Program-made: the position numbers and the translations under genes
Assembly (NCBI GenBank): GCA_903954065.1
Contig: CAJBME010000161.1
Span: forward strand, 1-46,922
Direction of reading: 5' to 3'
DNA: 46,922 bases
Source: an uncultured bacterium
GTDB taxonomy: Bacteria > Verrucomicrobiota > Verrucomicrobiia > Verrucomicrobiales > V1-33
Notes under the pieces: model-generated
Told to the model about the DNA's origin: nothing
Databases searched by the model: none
What the model saw: the letters and a program-made list of their open reading frames with translations, nothing else
Shown here: in pieces, positions 1-8,800 of the stretch
Layout of the letters: each line of letters opens with the position of its first letter
Numbering within the stretch: the first letter of the stretch is position 1

Positions 1-372
1 CCAGGGGTGCAAACAATGTGGCAAGGCCTCAATCGCCTCCATGACTTGTCCTTAGTTTGGCAAATCCGCGACCAATGACTTGTGTGTAAGAACGAGGGTC
101 GCTGACCCCGGTGGCGGCGCCGAACGTTTTTTTGGCATGGGACCGGCTGCGGAGCAGCGGATTCGGAGCCATGGTCTTGAGGGATGTGGCCTGGGGGCCA
201 AGTGTGGAAACCGGGGCCGGCGTACCCGGCTACAGTGGCGGCGTCGCCGCCTGCGTGGTTGGCTCGTATCTGGATCTACAGGTGACCGGCTGCGAAGAAG
301 CGGTTTCGGATCCGTGTTTTGAGGGATGTGGCTTGGGCTTGCTGGGCCGCTGGGGATTAGGCACTATGGGGT
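1..372. other. Non-coding stretch upstream of the hydrolase gene
   Basis: No convincing gene is seen. The short open frames in this GC-rich stretch give Arg- and Gly-rich translations without family motifs and overlap each other in different frames. The only structure I can see is a pair of imperfect direct repeats, listed separately. The stretch may also carry the promoter of the hydrolase gene that starts at 373, but I cannot point to a clear -35/-10 pair. Confidence 0.6.
141..337. repeat. Pair of ~55-bp imperfect direct repeats
   Basis: Copy A (141-195) and copy B (284-337) both begin GACCGGCTGC and both hold TTGAGGGATGTGGC near the right end. By eye they agree at about 47 of 55 positions with one single-base gap. 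About 88 bp separate them, and no further copy was noticed in the window. They could belong to a genome-wide dispersed repeat family or be remnants of a duplicated gene fragment. Confidence 0.7.
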
Positions 373-1206
373 ATGATCAAGCGACTCTTTGCGGGTGGTG
401 TTCGTGCGGCGGCTGTTGGGCTGGCGGGGTGGGTGGTGATTTTATTGTTATGGCAGGATCGGTTGATGTATTTCCCTCGGGAGTATGGGGTGGGTGAGGT
501 GGAGGAATATGTGGACGGCGGTGGCGTGATTTTGGAATTTGAGACAGAGGAGGGGAGGCAGCGGGCGTTTTTCCGGGCGCCGCGGGCCGGCACCGATTGG
601 ATTTGGGTGATGTTTGGGGGCAATGCGGCGTTGGCGCTGGATGCGGCTGAGGAGTCGAGGCGCTGGGATGATGGGGCGGGGTGGTTGTATTGCGACTATC
701 CTGGTTTTGGAGGCAATCCGGGGCGGACCACCCCGGCCTCCGTGCGTGAGAGTGCGTTGGGGGCGGTGGCGGCTTTGGCGCGGCATTTGCGCTGTCCGCA
801 GGAGCAGCTTGTTTTGCGGCTGGGGGCGGTCGGTCAGTCGCTGGGGTCGGCGGCGGCCTTGATGATGGCAGATGAGCTGGGGGTGCGGACGGTGGTCTTA
901 TTGGCTCCATTTACGACCATGACGGAGATGGCGCGGCTGGTGGTAGGCTGGCCCAGCTGTCTGCTGAACCGTCATTTGTATGACAATCGAATGACTTTAA
1001 AGTCATTGTGTTCGAAGGGGGTACGGACATGGATTGTTCACGGGATCGATGACGAAGTGGTTCCGATCTCTATGGCGCGTGACTTGGCGACGGTTGATTC
1101 TTGGCTGGTGAAAGTGACGGAGGTGGCTGGAGCCCGGCACAACGACTTGGTGGATGAGGCTGGGGAGGAGATCGTGCGAGTTTTTCAGCAAGCTCGGGCT
1201 CGATGA
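373..1206 (+). CDS. Membrane-anchored alpha/beta hydrolase
   Basis: A 277-residue serine hydrolase of the alpha/beta-fold superfamily, resembling the BEM46-like group of membrane-anchored hydrolases. Residues about 8-27 form one hydrophobic segment, followed by the QDRLMYFP stretch usual just after the anchor in this group. The nucleophile elbow is GQSLG with Ser156. An Asp in IVHGIDDEVVP (226/227) and His256 in GARHNDL complete the triad, and FGGNA (81-85) fits the oxyanion-hole strand. The ATG at 373 is chosen because it places the anchor at the N-terminus. The protein is probably inner-membrane bound with the catalytic domain outside the cytoplasm. The substrate cannot be told: this fold covers esterases, lipases, thioesterases and peptidases. 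It is probably transcribed alone, since 147 bp separate it from the next gene. Confidence 0.85.
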   Translation: MIKRLFAGGVRAAAVGLAGWVVILLLWQDRLMYFPREYGVGEVEEYVDGGGVILEFETEEGRQRAFFRAPRAGTDWIWVMFGGNAALALDAAEESRRWDDGAGWLYCDYPGFGGNPGRTTPASVRESALGAVAALARHLRCPQEQLVLRLGAVGQSLGSAAALMMADELGVRTVVLLAPFTTMTEMARLVVGWPSCLLNRHLYDNRMTLKSLCSKGVRTWIVHGIDDEVVPISMARDLATVDSWLVKVTEVAGARHNDLVDEAGEEIVRVFQQARAR

Positions 1207-1353
1207 TTTTCCTTATCGGCGAGATTTGACCATGGAACGGCCTGTGCCACGCTGTGGACCCGTGGCAGAAAGCTGGAGGCTCGCTGGTTTATTCCGCCGC
1301 GCTGTGTCAGCCTGCTTCATTTAACCCCAGATCAACCAACCAACCTCAGACTT

Positions 1354-2706
1354 ATGAGACCTACATCCCGTCGCAGCTTCCTTCGGACCGTCGGCACGGT
1401 CGGCGCCGTCACCGGCCTCGGCTTTCCGGCCATTACCCGTTCGGCCAGTCCGAACAGCAAGATCGGCGTTGCCGGCATTGGTGGCGGGGGCGGCAAAGGC
1501 GAAAGCGACCTCGCGGCGGCGGCTGAGGGCAATGTGGTCGTCGCCTTGTGTGACACCGACCGCACGCGCTTGGCGGCGGCTCTTGAGAAGTACAAGTTGC
1601 CGAGCGATCGTGGCTTCACCGATTTCCGCAAGATGCTGGACACGGTGAAAGAAATCGACGCCTGCACTGTCTCCACGGCGGACCATGCTCACTATCCGGC
1701 GGCCATGCATGCCATGGGCTTGGGCAAGCACGTGTGCGTGCAAAAGCCATTGACCAACACCTTGTGGGAAGCGCAGCAGCTGGGACTGGCGGCCGCCAAA
1801 AAGCCAAATGTTGTGACCGGCATGGGCAACCAGGGGCACACGGGTGAAGGTATGCGTCTTTGCAAAGAATGGATTCAGCAAGGGGCGATTGGGAAGGTCA
1901 AGGAGATGCACGTCTGGACCAACCGGCCGATCTGGCCACAGGGGAATGCGGCAAAATTTGAAACTGGCAAAGCGACGCCTGACAATCTCGACTGGGAAGC
2001 TTGGCAGGCGGGCAATCCGCTGGTTGGCTTCACGGACGGACTGCATCCGTTTGCGTGGCGCGGAAATACGCTCTACGGCGCCGGCGCCATGGGCGACATG
2101 GGCTGTCACTTGTTGGATGGTCCGTTCTGGGCGTTGGACTTGGATAAGTCGATCATGACCGACATCATCAAGATCGAAATTGATGCCGAAGAAGCGGGGG
2201 AAGCCCACTGGCCGAAGGCCAGCACCATCAAGATTCACTTCCCGAATGTCGTCCTCAACTGGTACGACGGCGGCCGCAAACCACCGCGTCCGGAAGGACT
2301 CGAGGCCGGGCGCAATCTGTCCGACGGTGGGTTCTACATTGTGGGCGAAAAAGGCTCCATCTATGACCAAAGCGACTACTGCCAGTCGCCACGCCTCATT
2401 CCAGAAACGAGCCATAAAGAATGGATCGCCAAAGGACCGAAGAAAACACTCGCCCGCAGCACCCATCCAGGCAATCCACAAGCCGAATGGAGCCATGCCA
2501 TCAAAAATGGCCTGAAATGCCCAAGCAGCTTCGAATATTCAGTGCCTCTGACCTACCTTTGCTTGGTTGGGACTTTGGCCATTCGCGCCGGCAAAAACAT
2601 CGAGTTCGATCCTAACAAGCTCGAAGTCGTCGGCATGCCCGAAGCCAGCAAATTCATCAAGCGCACGTATCGCGAAGGCTGGGAATATTCCGCCGCCAAA
2701 ATCTAA
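1354..2706 (+). CDS. Tat-exported Gfo/Idh/MocA family oxidoreductase
   Basis: A 450-residue NAD(P)-dependent oxidoreductase of the Gfo/Idh/MocA family, which acts on sugars, inositols and related polyols. The N-terminus has a twin-arginine signal (SRRSFLRTVG, then a hydrophobic stretch ending near ITRSAS), so the enzyme should be exported folded with its cofactor. The nucleotide-binding region follows (KIGVAGIGGGGGKGE, a Gly-rich Rossmann turn). The family motif GKHVCVQKPLT supplies the conserved Lys-Pro of the active site. GAMGDMGCHLLD later matches the C-terminal domain, where the His is normally catalytic. A second Tat-exported paralogue lies at 30120-31472 and a cytoplasmic-type family member is convergent at 2889-3929. 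A strong terminator follows at 2741-2778. Substrate unknown. Confidence 0.92.
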   Translation: MRPTSRRSFLRTVGTVGAVTGLGFPAITRSASPNSKIGVAGIGGGGGKGESDLAAAAEGNVVVALCDTDRTRLAAALEKYKLPSDRGFTDFRKMLDTVKEIDACTVSTADHAHYPAAMHAMGLGKHVCVQKPLTNTLWEAQQLGLAAAKKPNVVTGMGNQGHTGEGMRLCKEWIQQGAIGKVKEMHVWTNRPIWPQGNAAKFETGKATPDNLDWEAWQAGNPLVGFTDGLHPFAWRGNTLYGAGAMGDMGCHLLDGPFWALDLDKSIMTDIIKIEIDAEEAGEAHWPKASTIKIHFPNVVLNWYDGGRKPPRPEGLEAGRNLSDGGFYIVGEKGSIYDQSDYCQSPRLIPETSHKEWIAKGPKKTLARSTHPGNPQAEWSHAIKNGLKCPSSFEYSVPLTYLCLVGTLAIRAGKNIEFDPNKLEVVGMPEASKFIKRTYREGWEYSAAKI

Positions 2707-2740
2707 TTCCGCTGCCGGAACGATTTGTTTCCGGTCTGTC

Positions 2741-2778
2741 TTGTCCGCTTCCAGCTTGCTGGGAGCGGACAATTTTTT
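2741..2778 (+). terminator. Rho-independent terminator of the Tat Gfo/Idh/MocA gene
   Basis: Left arm TTGTCCGCTTCCAGC (2741-2755) and right arm GCTGGGAGCGGACAA (2758-2772) pair over their length with one T-G wobble. The two bases between them force the innermost pairs open into a small loop. Six T follow directly (2773-2778). It lies 35 bp after the stop codon of the plus-strand gene, and the T-run serves that strand only. Confidence 0.92.
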
Positions 2779-2888
2779 GGGCGTGGTTGACCTATCGTGT
2801 TTTGCGCGCCGAGGGGAGGTGGGCTGCCGACCCGGAAACGCGGGTTGCGGCGGTGGTGGCGGGAGGCGGAGGCGGGCTGGGCGGCGGA

Positions 2889-3929
2889 CTACACGACGTT
2901 TTCGCTTTGACGGCTCACGGTGGCGCGGGCGATGGCCTGACAAATCGTGAGCGCATCGGCGGCCAGCGAGCCGTCGAGAAAGCGTTCACCCGGATGACCG
3001 GAGGCGATGTGAGCGGCGAGGGTGAGTTCTTTGGTGAAGGCGTCGACCATGTCACCGCTCCCGAGGGCGGGGTATTCGATACGGCCGTCGGTGTGGAGGA
3101 TTTTGAAAGGCAGTGATTCGACCCCGTCTTTGAGGACGACGCATTCGAACTGCAGGGTGGCGTGTTCGAACTGGACCTCATAGCCGTGGCCGAACGGCCG
3201 TGCGGGCGAGTCGGTGACCCCGCAGGTGGCAGCGGCAAACCGGCCGTCGGGGAAATCGATCAAGGTTTCGATGAATTTGGCCACTCCGTCGTGTTGGATG
3301 GCGCGCGCGGTGACGGCTGAGGGCATGCCGAAGAGCAGGCGCATCAGATGAGCATCGTGAACGTGGAGATCGATCAAGGGTCCGCCGATGCGCGCCAGAT
3401 CGTAAAAGTCAGGGATCCAGTCCGGTGGGGAGATGACGCGGCGGAACCGGGCGGTGATGAGTCGGCCGAATGTTTGGTTCTGGTGGGCTTGGAGGAGGTA
3501 GGCGAATTCTGGAAGAAACGGCAGCACGTGGGCCACCATGAGGTGTTTTCCTGCGGTGACGGCGGCACGGGCTAGCTGTTGAGCTGACTCGCTGTCGAGT
3601 GCCAGCGGTTTTTCGCACAGCACGTGTTTGCCGGCGCTGAGGCTGGCCTCGATGGCGGCGGCGTGGGCATGGGGCGGGGAGCAAATATCGACTAGGTCAA
3701 TCTCCTCGTCGGCCAGTAGCGCCTCCAGAGTGGCGTGGGCACGTAGGTGGGAGACGTCGATTTTTTCGCCGGGCGGGCCGAAGTTGCCTCGAATCGATGA
3801 CCAGTCGCCAGAGCGTTTTGTTTCATCGCTGCTGTGGAAGGCGACGACTGAAACATGGGGCACATTTTTCCAAGCCAGATAGTGAATCCAGCCCATGAAA
3901 CCAATTCCTGAAATGCCAACGCGCAACAT
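2889..3929 (-). CDS. Gfo/Idh/MocA family oxidoreductase (cytoplasmic type)
   Basis: A 346-residue NAD(P)-dependent oxidoreductase. It starts directly with the Rossmann motif (LRVGISGIGFMGWIHY) and has no export signal, so it should act in the cytoplasm. The family motif GKHVLCEKPLA is present, and GPLIDLHVHDAHLMRL holds the conserved Asp/His region of the C-terminal domain. The substrate is probably a sugar or polyol and cannot be narrowed. It lies 117 bp downstream of the DUF1501 gene on the same strand, so it may be the last gene of the 8588-to-2889 transcription unit. Its 3' end converges with the Tat-exported homologue. Confidence 0.9.
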   Translation of the reverse strand: MLRVGISGIGFMGWIHYLAWKNVPHVSVVAFHSSDETKRSGDWSSIRGNFGPPGEKIDVSHLRAHATLEALLADEEIDLVDICSPPHAHAAAIEASLSAGKHVLCEKPLALDSESAQQLARAAVTAGKHLMVAHVLPFLPEFAYLLQAHQNQTFGRLITARFRRVISPPDWIPDFYDLARIGGPLIDLHVHDAHLMRLLFGMPSAVTARAIQHDGVAKFIETLIDFPDGRFAAATCGVTDSPARPFGHGYEVQFEHATLQFECVVLKDGVESLPFKILHTDGRIEYPALGSGDMVDAFTKELTLAAHIASGHPGERFLDGSLAADALTICQAIARATVSRQSENVV

Positions 3930-4046
3930 ACTCGTATTTCAGGACTGGGTCGGGCCTAAAGCAAGAGGCATCGACTTGGGTATCGACGATTTTCTCATGA
4001 GGAGGGGGGATGTTTTGGGCTGGCTCGGGTGGGCGTGGCGGCGGCT

Positions 4047-5543
4047 TTAGGCGAGCAATTTTTCGATGACGTGGCCGTGGACGTCGGTCAGGCGCCGGTC
4101 GATGCCATTGTTGCGCACGCTGAGCTGGGTGTGGTCGATACCGAGGAGGTGGAGGATGGTGGCGTGGACGTCGTAGACCTCGGTGGGGGCGGAGCGCACG
4201 AGGGGTTTGTATCCCCATTGATCGCTCTCTCCAGCGGTGACGCCGCCCTTGATGCCGCCGCCGCACATCCAGTTGGTGAAGCAATAAGGATTGTGATCGC
4301 GGCCGGTGCCTCCTTGACCTGACGGCATGCGTCCGAACTCGGTGGTCCAGAGAATGATGGTGTCATCGAGCAGGCCGCGTTGTTTGAGATCTTGAATGAG
4401 GGCGGCGGCGCCGTGGGCGAAGCCTTGGGCGAGTGGGCCGTGGTCGCGTTGGACGTCTTCATGGCTGTCCCAGTTGCGGCGGGGGTGGCCATTGTCATTG
4501 CCACTCCAGATTTGCACAAAGCGGACGCCGCGTTCGAGGAGTCGCCGGGCGGCCAGACATTTGCGGCCGAAGGCGTCGATTTCTTCGGCGGCATTGATTT
4601 CTGTCGGCCACGTGGTGACGTCATTTCGAATGCCGTACATTTCCAAGGTTTTGGGTGATTCCTTGGTGATGTTGAGGGCGTCGGGTGCGGCCATCTGCAT
4701 GCGGGCGGCCAGTTCGTAGCTGCGGATGCGGGCGTCGAGGCGGGCGTCACCGGAGCGTTCGGCGGCGTGGGCGGCATTGAGTTGCGCCAGCACGGCGCTG
4801 CCGTCGCGTTCGCTGGCTGGGTTGATGAAATCGCCGCGGCGGTCAGGAAAGAGATCCGTGATCGGGGTTTCACGGCCGGGGTAAATGACTGTGCCTTGAT
4901 GCTGTGCGGGGAGAAAGGCAGCATCCCAGTTTTTGGTGCCGTTGGAGGCAAGACCTCGATGGTCCGGGAGGACGACGAACGTGGGTAGGTTCTCATTCAT
5001 CGATCCTAGGCCATAGCTCACCCACGACCCCATGGAAGGAAAGGCCGGGCGGTTGAACCCGGTGGATTGCAGCAGCGTGCCTTGCGAGTGAATGCCGGTC
5101 TTGCCGACCATGTTGTGAATCCATGCGATGTCGTCGACAACGGGCGCCAGAGCCGAGACTACTTCGCTGAGCATTTTGCCGGACTGGCCGTAGGGGGAGA
5201 AATTCCAGACGGGTCTTAACCATGGCCCGAGACCGTTTTGAAATGCCTCGACATGTTCTCCGAAGTCACTGGGCTGGCCGTGGTGCTTGATCAAGGCGGG
5301 TTTAAAATCGAAGAGGTCGAGATGGCTGGCGGCTCCGGCCATGAAGAGTTGGACGACGCGTTTGGCGCGTGGCGGGTGATGCAGGGTCTGGGTGTGCGGG
5401 GTCGGGCTGACGGCGAGGGCGTGGTCGTGGCCGAGGAGCGAGGCGAGGGCGATGCCGCCCAGTCCGCCGCCGGAATTCCAGAGGAACTCCCGTCGTGTGA
5501 GCGGATGGCGGTGCCGGCCCTGATGAAAAGGTGAATGATTCAT
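4047..5543 (-). CDS. DUF1501 domain protein (Tat-exported, sulfatase-like)
   Basis: A 498-residue DUF1501 protein, a family with an alkaline-phosphatase/sulfatase-like fold that is abundant in Planctomycetota and Verrucomicrobiota. The N-terminus carries a twin-arginine signal (TRREFLWNSGGGLGG, then a hydrophobic run ending near HALA). Conserved stretches include RVVQLFMAGAASHLDLFD, FVQIWSGNDNGHPRRNWD and TTEFGRMPSGQGGTGRDHN, rich in Asp and His that could bind metal. The gene starts 6 bp after the DUF1549/DUF1553 gene ends, the usual gene pair for these families. The biochemical activity of the pair is not established. A role in breaking down complex, perhaps sulfated, polysaccharide is commonly proposed and is inference here. 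Confidence 0.93.
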   Translation of the reverse strand: MNHSPFHQGRHRHPLTRREFLWNSGGGLGGIALASLLGHDHALAVSPTPHTQTLHHPPRAKRVVQLFMAGAASHLDLFDFKPALIKHHGQPSDFGEHVEAFQNGLGPWLRPVWNFSPYGQSGKMLSEVVSALAPVVDDIAWIHNMVGKTGIHSQGTLLQSTGFNRPAFPSMGSWVSYGLGSMNENLPTFVVLPDHRGLASNGTKNWDAAFLPAQHQGTVIYPGRETPITDLFPDRRGDFINPASERDGSAVLAQLNAAHAAERSGDARLDARIRSYELAARMQMAAPDALNITKESPKTLEMYGIRNDVTTWPTEINAAEEIDAFGRKCLAARRLLERGVRFVQIWSGNDNGHPRRNWDSHEDVQRDHGPLAQGFAHGAAALIQDLKQRGLLDDTIILWTTEFGRMPSGQGGTGRDHNPYCFTNWMCGGGIKGGVTAGESDQWGYKPLVRSAPTEVYDVHATILHLLGIDHTQLSVRNNGIDRRLTDVHGHVIEKLLA

Positions 5544-5549
5544 GGTGGG

Positions 5550-8500
5550 TCAGTCGACGAAGGTGAACTCGTTCAGGTTGATGATGAGGCGGCAGGTATT
5601 TTCCATGCCGTGGATGGCGGCATACTCGCTGAGGGGAGCGAGTTCATGGGGGTGGGGTTTCCGTTGCATGGCGATGAGGAAGGCGGCTGTCACCTGGGTG
5701 TCAAGGTCTGGGCCGGCGGACGCGACCCGGCTCGCGAAGTGACGTGCCATGCTGATCATGAGCTGGTTGTTAAGTTGGGCGAGTGCTTGAAGCGGAGTGA
5801 TCGTCTGGTTTCGTTTTTCGACCAGCATGGACGGATCGGCGCAGTCGAGAGCGGCCATCCATGGTTGTTGCTGGCTGCGGACGAGGAAGCGGTAGACGGC
5901 GCGGCGGTGGAGGGCGGGGTTTTCGGGATCGGCCAGGTGGTATTCGTAATGGGGCGAGTGTTCCGGGTGAGTGACGACGAAGTCTTGGAAGCTGGGCCCG
6001 CCCATGGTCAGGTCTAATTTCCCGGCGACGGCGAGCACGCTGTCGCGCACGGCTTCGGCTTCCAGTTTGCGCCGGTTCTGTCGCCAGAGCAGGGTGTTGG
6101 ATGAATCGATCTGTTCGGCGTGATCGCTGACGGTATCGGACTTTTGGCGATATGTGGCGCTGGTGACGATCAGGCGGTGGAGTTCTTTGAGGGAGCCGTT
6201 CATGTCATCGCGGAAAGTGGTGGCCAGCCAATCCAGCAATTCTGGATGAGTGGGCAGTCCGCCCATGCGGCCGAAGTCATTGGGGGTGTCGACCAATCCG
6301 CGGCCGAAGTGGTAATGCCAGACGCGGTTGACGATGGTGCGCCAGGTCAGCGGGTGTCTGGGGTCGGTGATCCAGCGGGCTAGGGCGGCGCGGCGTTCGC
6401 CTTCGGGCGCTTCGGGGCTGAGATTGAAGCGTGCGGGCAGTGCGGTGATACCGCTGACGGCTCCGGGCTGAGCGGGTTTTCCTGGGCGGCGCACATCGCC
6501 GCGCGAGAGCACGGTGATGGGACGGGGTTTTCCGCCATTGGGTCCGGTGCCGGTAAACGGGCCGCTGCCGTGGTGGATGGTGCCGGCGTAAACGAGGCGC
6601 GTTGGTGGGAGTGATTTCAATTCATCGCTGACTTCCTGTAGGCTGGTTTCGGCGTTGGCGAGGGCGCTGGCGTCCTGTGCTCCCAGCAGTTGATCAATGA
6701 GTCGGCGGCGTTCCTCGGCGAGGGCGGCGCGGTCCGGCAGGGCGGGGTTGTCTGGCGAGGCGGATGAGCCCGGGTACCACTGGTCAGTCAAATAACTGCG
6801 GGACCAAGCGCCCGGCGCCTCGATGCTGTCGAGGGCGCTCACCGGGGCGCCGGCAGCGAGGTTTTTTCCGGTGCCATCGAGCACATGCACTTCCGCGAGG
6901 GCGAAGATAAAGGCGTCTCGTCGCGAAGCTAGCGTGGTGGCCGTCAGGCGCACATGACGGGCGCGGCCGTGCGTGTCGAAAACGACCGGCTTGATCCCCG
7001 GGTTGGCGAAGTCCTGAGTCGATTGATCGGTCACTACCGTTACCCCATTTTCAAAATTGGCATCGTCTGAGATTTCGACTTTGAAACGGGGAGGGAAACC
7101 GAACCCGTCGCCGATTTGGTTGTAGTTGTCATGGCACGGGTGGAGGACGATCTGCTTGAGATCGGTGCTGGTGCCGAGGTCGATCTGAACCCATTTGGTC
7201 GTATTTTGGACGGCATCGAGGTTCGAATGCCACCCTTGAGTCCGGCTTGGCGGGGGCTGGTCGAGCGCGGCGATGCGGGCGTCCAGCGATGTCAGGGCCT
7301 CGCGGCCGCGGTCGCGGGCGAGTTCGGTCAAGGCATGGACGCGGGACTGCCAGTCCTGCTGGCGCGCCTGCAGATTGGTGCGCCGGGCGGCGGTCGCGTC
7401 GTCGTCGTCATACGGACGATCGGCGCGGTCGACGGCGGCAAAAACCGACTGCAAACTGTAATAGTCCTCGGCGCTGATGGGATCGAATTTATGATCGTGG
7501 CATTGGGCGCAATGCACGGTCATGGCGCTGAATGTATTCAGCGTGTTGGCGACCATGTCGTCGCGGTCGAGGTGACGGGCGATTTTGCCATCGATTTTCT
7601 CCTCTCCTACTTCGGCGTGACCGATGAGGTCCCACGGGCCGGCGGCGATGAAGCCGAGGGCGGTGATGCCATCGAGGGTGCCGGGAAAGAGGATATCGCC
7701 GGCGATTTGTTCCTGCACGAAGCGGGAGTAGGGTTTGTCGGCATTGAACGACCGGATGACGTAATCTCGGTAGGGCCAGGCATGGGGGCGCGGCTGGTCT
7801 TTGTCGAAGCCGTGGGTTTCGCCGAAATGCACGATATCGAGCCAGTGGCGGGCCCAGCGTTCGCCGTAGCGCGGGGAGGCGAGCAGGGTGTCGACCAATT
7901 CCTGCCAGGCGGCATCGGGGCCGGTTTCGCTTTGGCAGCGGCGAACGAATTGTTCGACTTCTTCAGGTGATGGGGGCAGGCCGGTCAGGTCAAAATAGAG
8001 CCTACGGCAGAGCGTCCGGGCATCGGCTTCGGATGAAAGGCTGAGGTTTTTGGTTTTCAGGGTGGCGGCGATGAAGGCATCCACGGCATTACGACCGCCC
8101 TCAGGCATGGCTGGGGCGGTTGATTTGACGAGTGGCCGCAGCGACCACCAGTCGGTTTTGTCGGGGACGGCGGCGCTGGCTTCTTCTGGCCAGCTGGCGC
8201 CATCGTCGATCCATCGCCGCAGGATGCCGATTTGCGCGGGTGAGAGCGGATCCTTTTTTGGAGGCATGCGTTGATCCGGATCCAGACTAGCGACGAATTG
8301 GATGAGCGGGCTTTCTGCGCTATTTCCCGGGATGATGTTAGGCGCGTGGTCGGCGCCTCCGGTCAGAGCGGTGGATTTGACATCGAGCCGGTAATCAGCG
8401 CGTTGTTTTTCCGGCCCGTGGCAGGAAAGGCAGGTGCTGGCCAGGATCGGTTGCACATCCTGAATAAAGTCGACCGGGTGTGCGGAGGGTGGAGGTAGCG

Positions 8501-8588
8501 GGGCGGGCTCCGCTCGGACGGCGCTCAGGGACACTGCCGCCAGCCAACAGAGTGGTAGGGCTTCGATCATGCGCTGGTGGTAAACCAT
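5550..8588 (-). CDS. Planctomycete-type cytochrome c / DUF1549 / DUF1553 protein with inserted discoidin-like domain
   Basis: A 1012-residue secreted protein. After a signal peptide (hydrophobic to about residue 26) comes a PSCyt1 haem site, TCLSCH (Cys53, Cys56, His57). DUF1549 follows, with RLYFDLTGLPPSPEEVEQF and a second CxxCH (Cys360, Cys363, His364 in VHCAQCHDHKFDP). A discoidin-like (F5/8 type C) domain is inserted at about 466-600 (WVQIDLG, GFGFPPRFKVEISDD, FIFALAEVHV). DUF1553 comes last (RRAALARWITDPRHPLTWRT and LVEKRNQTITPLQALAQLN). It heads an operon with the DUF1501 gene. The inserted domain is close to the two sensor domains of the divergent histidine kinase, suggesting a shared ligand. 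ATG codons at 8588 and 8570 are both possible starts; the second gives the more typical signal peptide. Exact function of the family is unknown. Confidence 0.93.
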   Translation of the reverse strand: MVYHQRMIEALPLCWLAAVSLSAVRAEPAPLPPPSAHPVDFIQDVQPILASTCLSCHGPEKQRADYRLDVKSTALTGGADHAPNIIPGNSAESPLIQFVASLDPDQRMPPKKDPLSPAQIGILRRWIDDGASWPEEASAAVPDKTDWWSLRPLVKSTAPAMPEGGRNAVDAFIAATLKTKNLSLSSEADARTLCRRLYFDLTGLPPSPEEVEQFVRRCQSETGPDAAWQELVDTLLASPRYGERWARHWLDIVHFGETHGFDKDQPRPHAWPYRDYVIRSFNADKPYSRFVQEQIAGDILFPGTLDGITALGFIAAGPWDLIGHAEVGEEKIDGKIARHLDRDDMVANTLNTFSAMTVHCAQCHDHKFDPISAEDYYSLQSVFAAVDRADRPYDDDDATAARRTNLQARQQDWQSRVHALTELARDRGREALTSLDARIAALDQPPPSRTQGWHSNLDAVQNTTKWVQIDLGTSTDLKQIVLHPCHDNYNQIGDGFGFPPRFKVEISDDANFENGVTVVTDQSTQDFANPGIKPVVFDTHGRARHVRLTATTLASRRDAFIFALAEVHVLDGTGKNLAAGAPVSALDSIEAPGAWSRSYLTDQWYPGSSASPDNPALPDRAALAEERRRLIDQLLGAQDASALANAETSLQEVSDELKSLPPTRLVYAGTIHHGSGPFTGTGPNGGKPRPITVLSRGDVRRPGKPAQPGAVSGITALPARFNLSPEAPEGERRAALARWITDPRHPLTWRTIVNRVWHYHFGRGLVDTPNDFGRMGGLPTHPELLDWLATTFRDDMNGSLKELHRLIVTSATYRQKSDTVSDHAEQIDSSNTLLWRQNRRKLEAEAVRDSVLAVAGKLDLTMGGPSFQDFVVTHPEHSPHYEYHLADPENPALHRRAVYRFLVRSQQQPWMAALDCADPSMLVEKRNQTITPLQALAQLNNQLMISMARHFASRVASAGPDLDTQVTAAFLIAMQRKPHPHELAPLSEYAAIHGMENTCRLIINLNEFTFVD

Positions 8589-8622
8589 GTGAACATCATA
8601 GCTGGGAAATTGCCCGCAACAA

Positions 8623-8638
8623 TCACACCTTCATGTGA
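8623..8638. promoter_or_regulatory. Candidate operator, DUF1549/DUF1553 side
   Basis: TCACACCTTCATGTGA is an interrupted inverted repeat (TCACA, six bases, TGTGA) starting 35 bp upstream of the 8588 start codon. Its right half TCATGTGA is identical to the right half of the site at 11472-11487. It is the weakest of the three related sites because the inner bases of the left half differ. Confidence 0.4.
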
Positions 8639-8661
8639 AACGGACAGCCGGTCGTGAGGCC

Positions 8662-8685
8662 AGGCCGGCGGAAACTAGCCGGCCT
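8662..8685. repeat. Perfect 8-bp inverted repeat in the divergent promoter region
   Basis: AGGCCGGC (8662-8669) and GCCGGCCT (8678-8685) are exact reverse complements around an 8-base loop. There is no T-run on either side, so it is not a standard terminator. It lies between the two candidate operators and could be an untranslated-leader hairpin or a regulatory site. Confidence 0.45.
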
Positions 8686-8747
8686 CGGTGGGGCGGGATG
8701 GGCCCGCGGCGCCGGCCGCTGGAGGGTGGACGCCAGATGTGCCGGGC

Positions 8748-8763
8748 TCACATGATCGTGTGG
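8748..8763. promoter_or_regulatory. Candidate operator, histidine kinase side
   Basis: TCACATGATCGTGTGG is a near-palindrome (6 of 8 positions symmetrical) ending 37 bp before the ATG at 8801. With the site at 11472-11487 it fits one pattern, TCACRTGATCRTGTGR. Its left half TCACATGA is the exact reverse complement of the TCATGTGA half-site found at the other two sites. A likely user is the LuxR-type regulator encoded downstream (inference). Confidence 0.5.
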
Positions 8764-8800
8764 ATTTCTGGCGCTGGCGTTGGCGTTGATTTGCTCGATA

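Noticed and set aside
1321..2496. 391-codon open frame opposite the Tat Gfo/Idh/MocA gene
   Set aside because: It lies wholly within a clear gene on the other strand, has no recognisable motif, and its codons mirror those of the real gene.
7205..7230. tRNA-like GGTTCGAATGCC stretch
   Set aside because: It lies inside the DUF1549/DUF1553 coding sequence and no acceptor or anticodon arms can be formed around it.
7116..7970. 284-codon open frame antisense to the DUF1549/DUF1553 gene
   Set aside because: It is explained by high GC content opposite a confident coding region; no family features.
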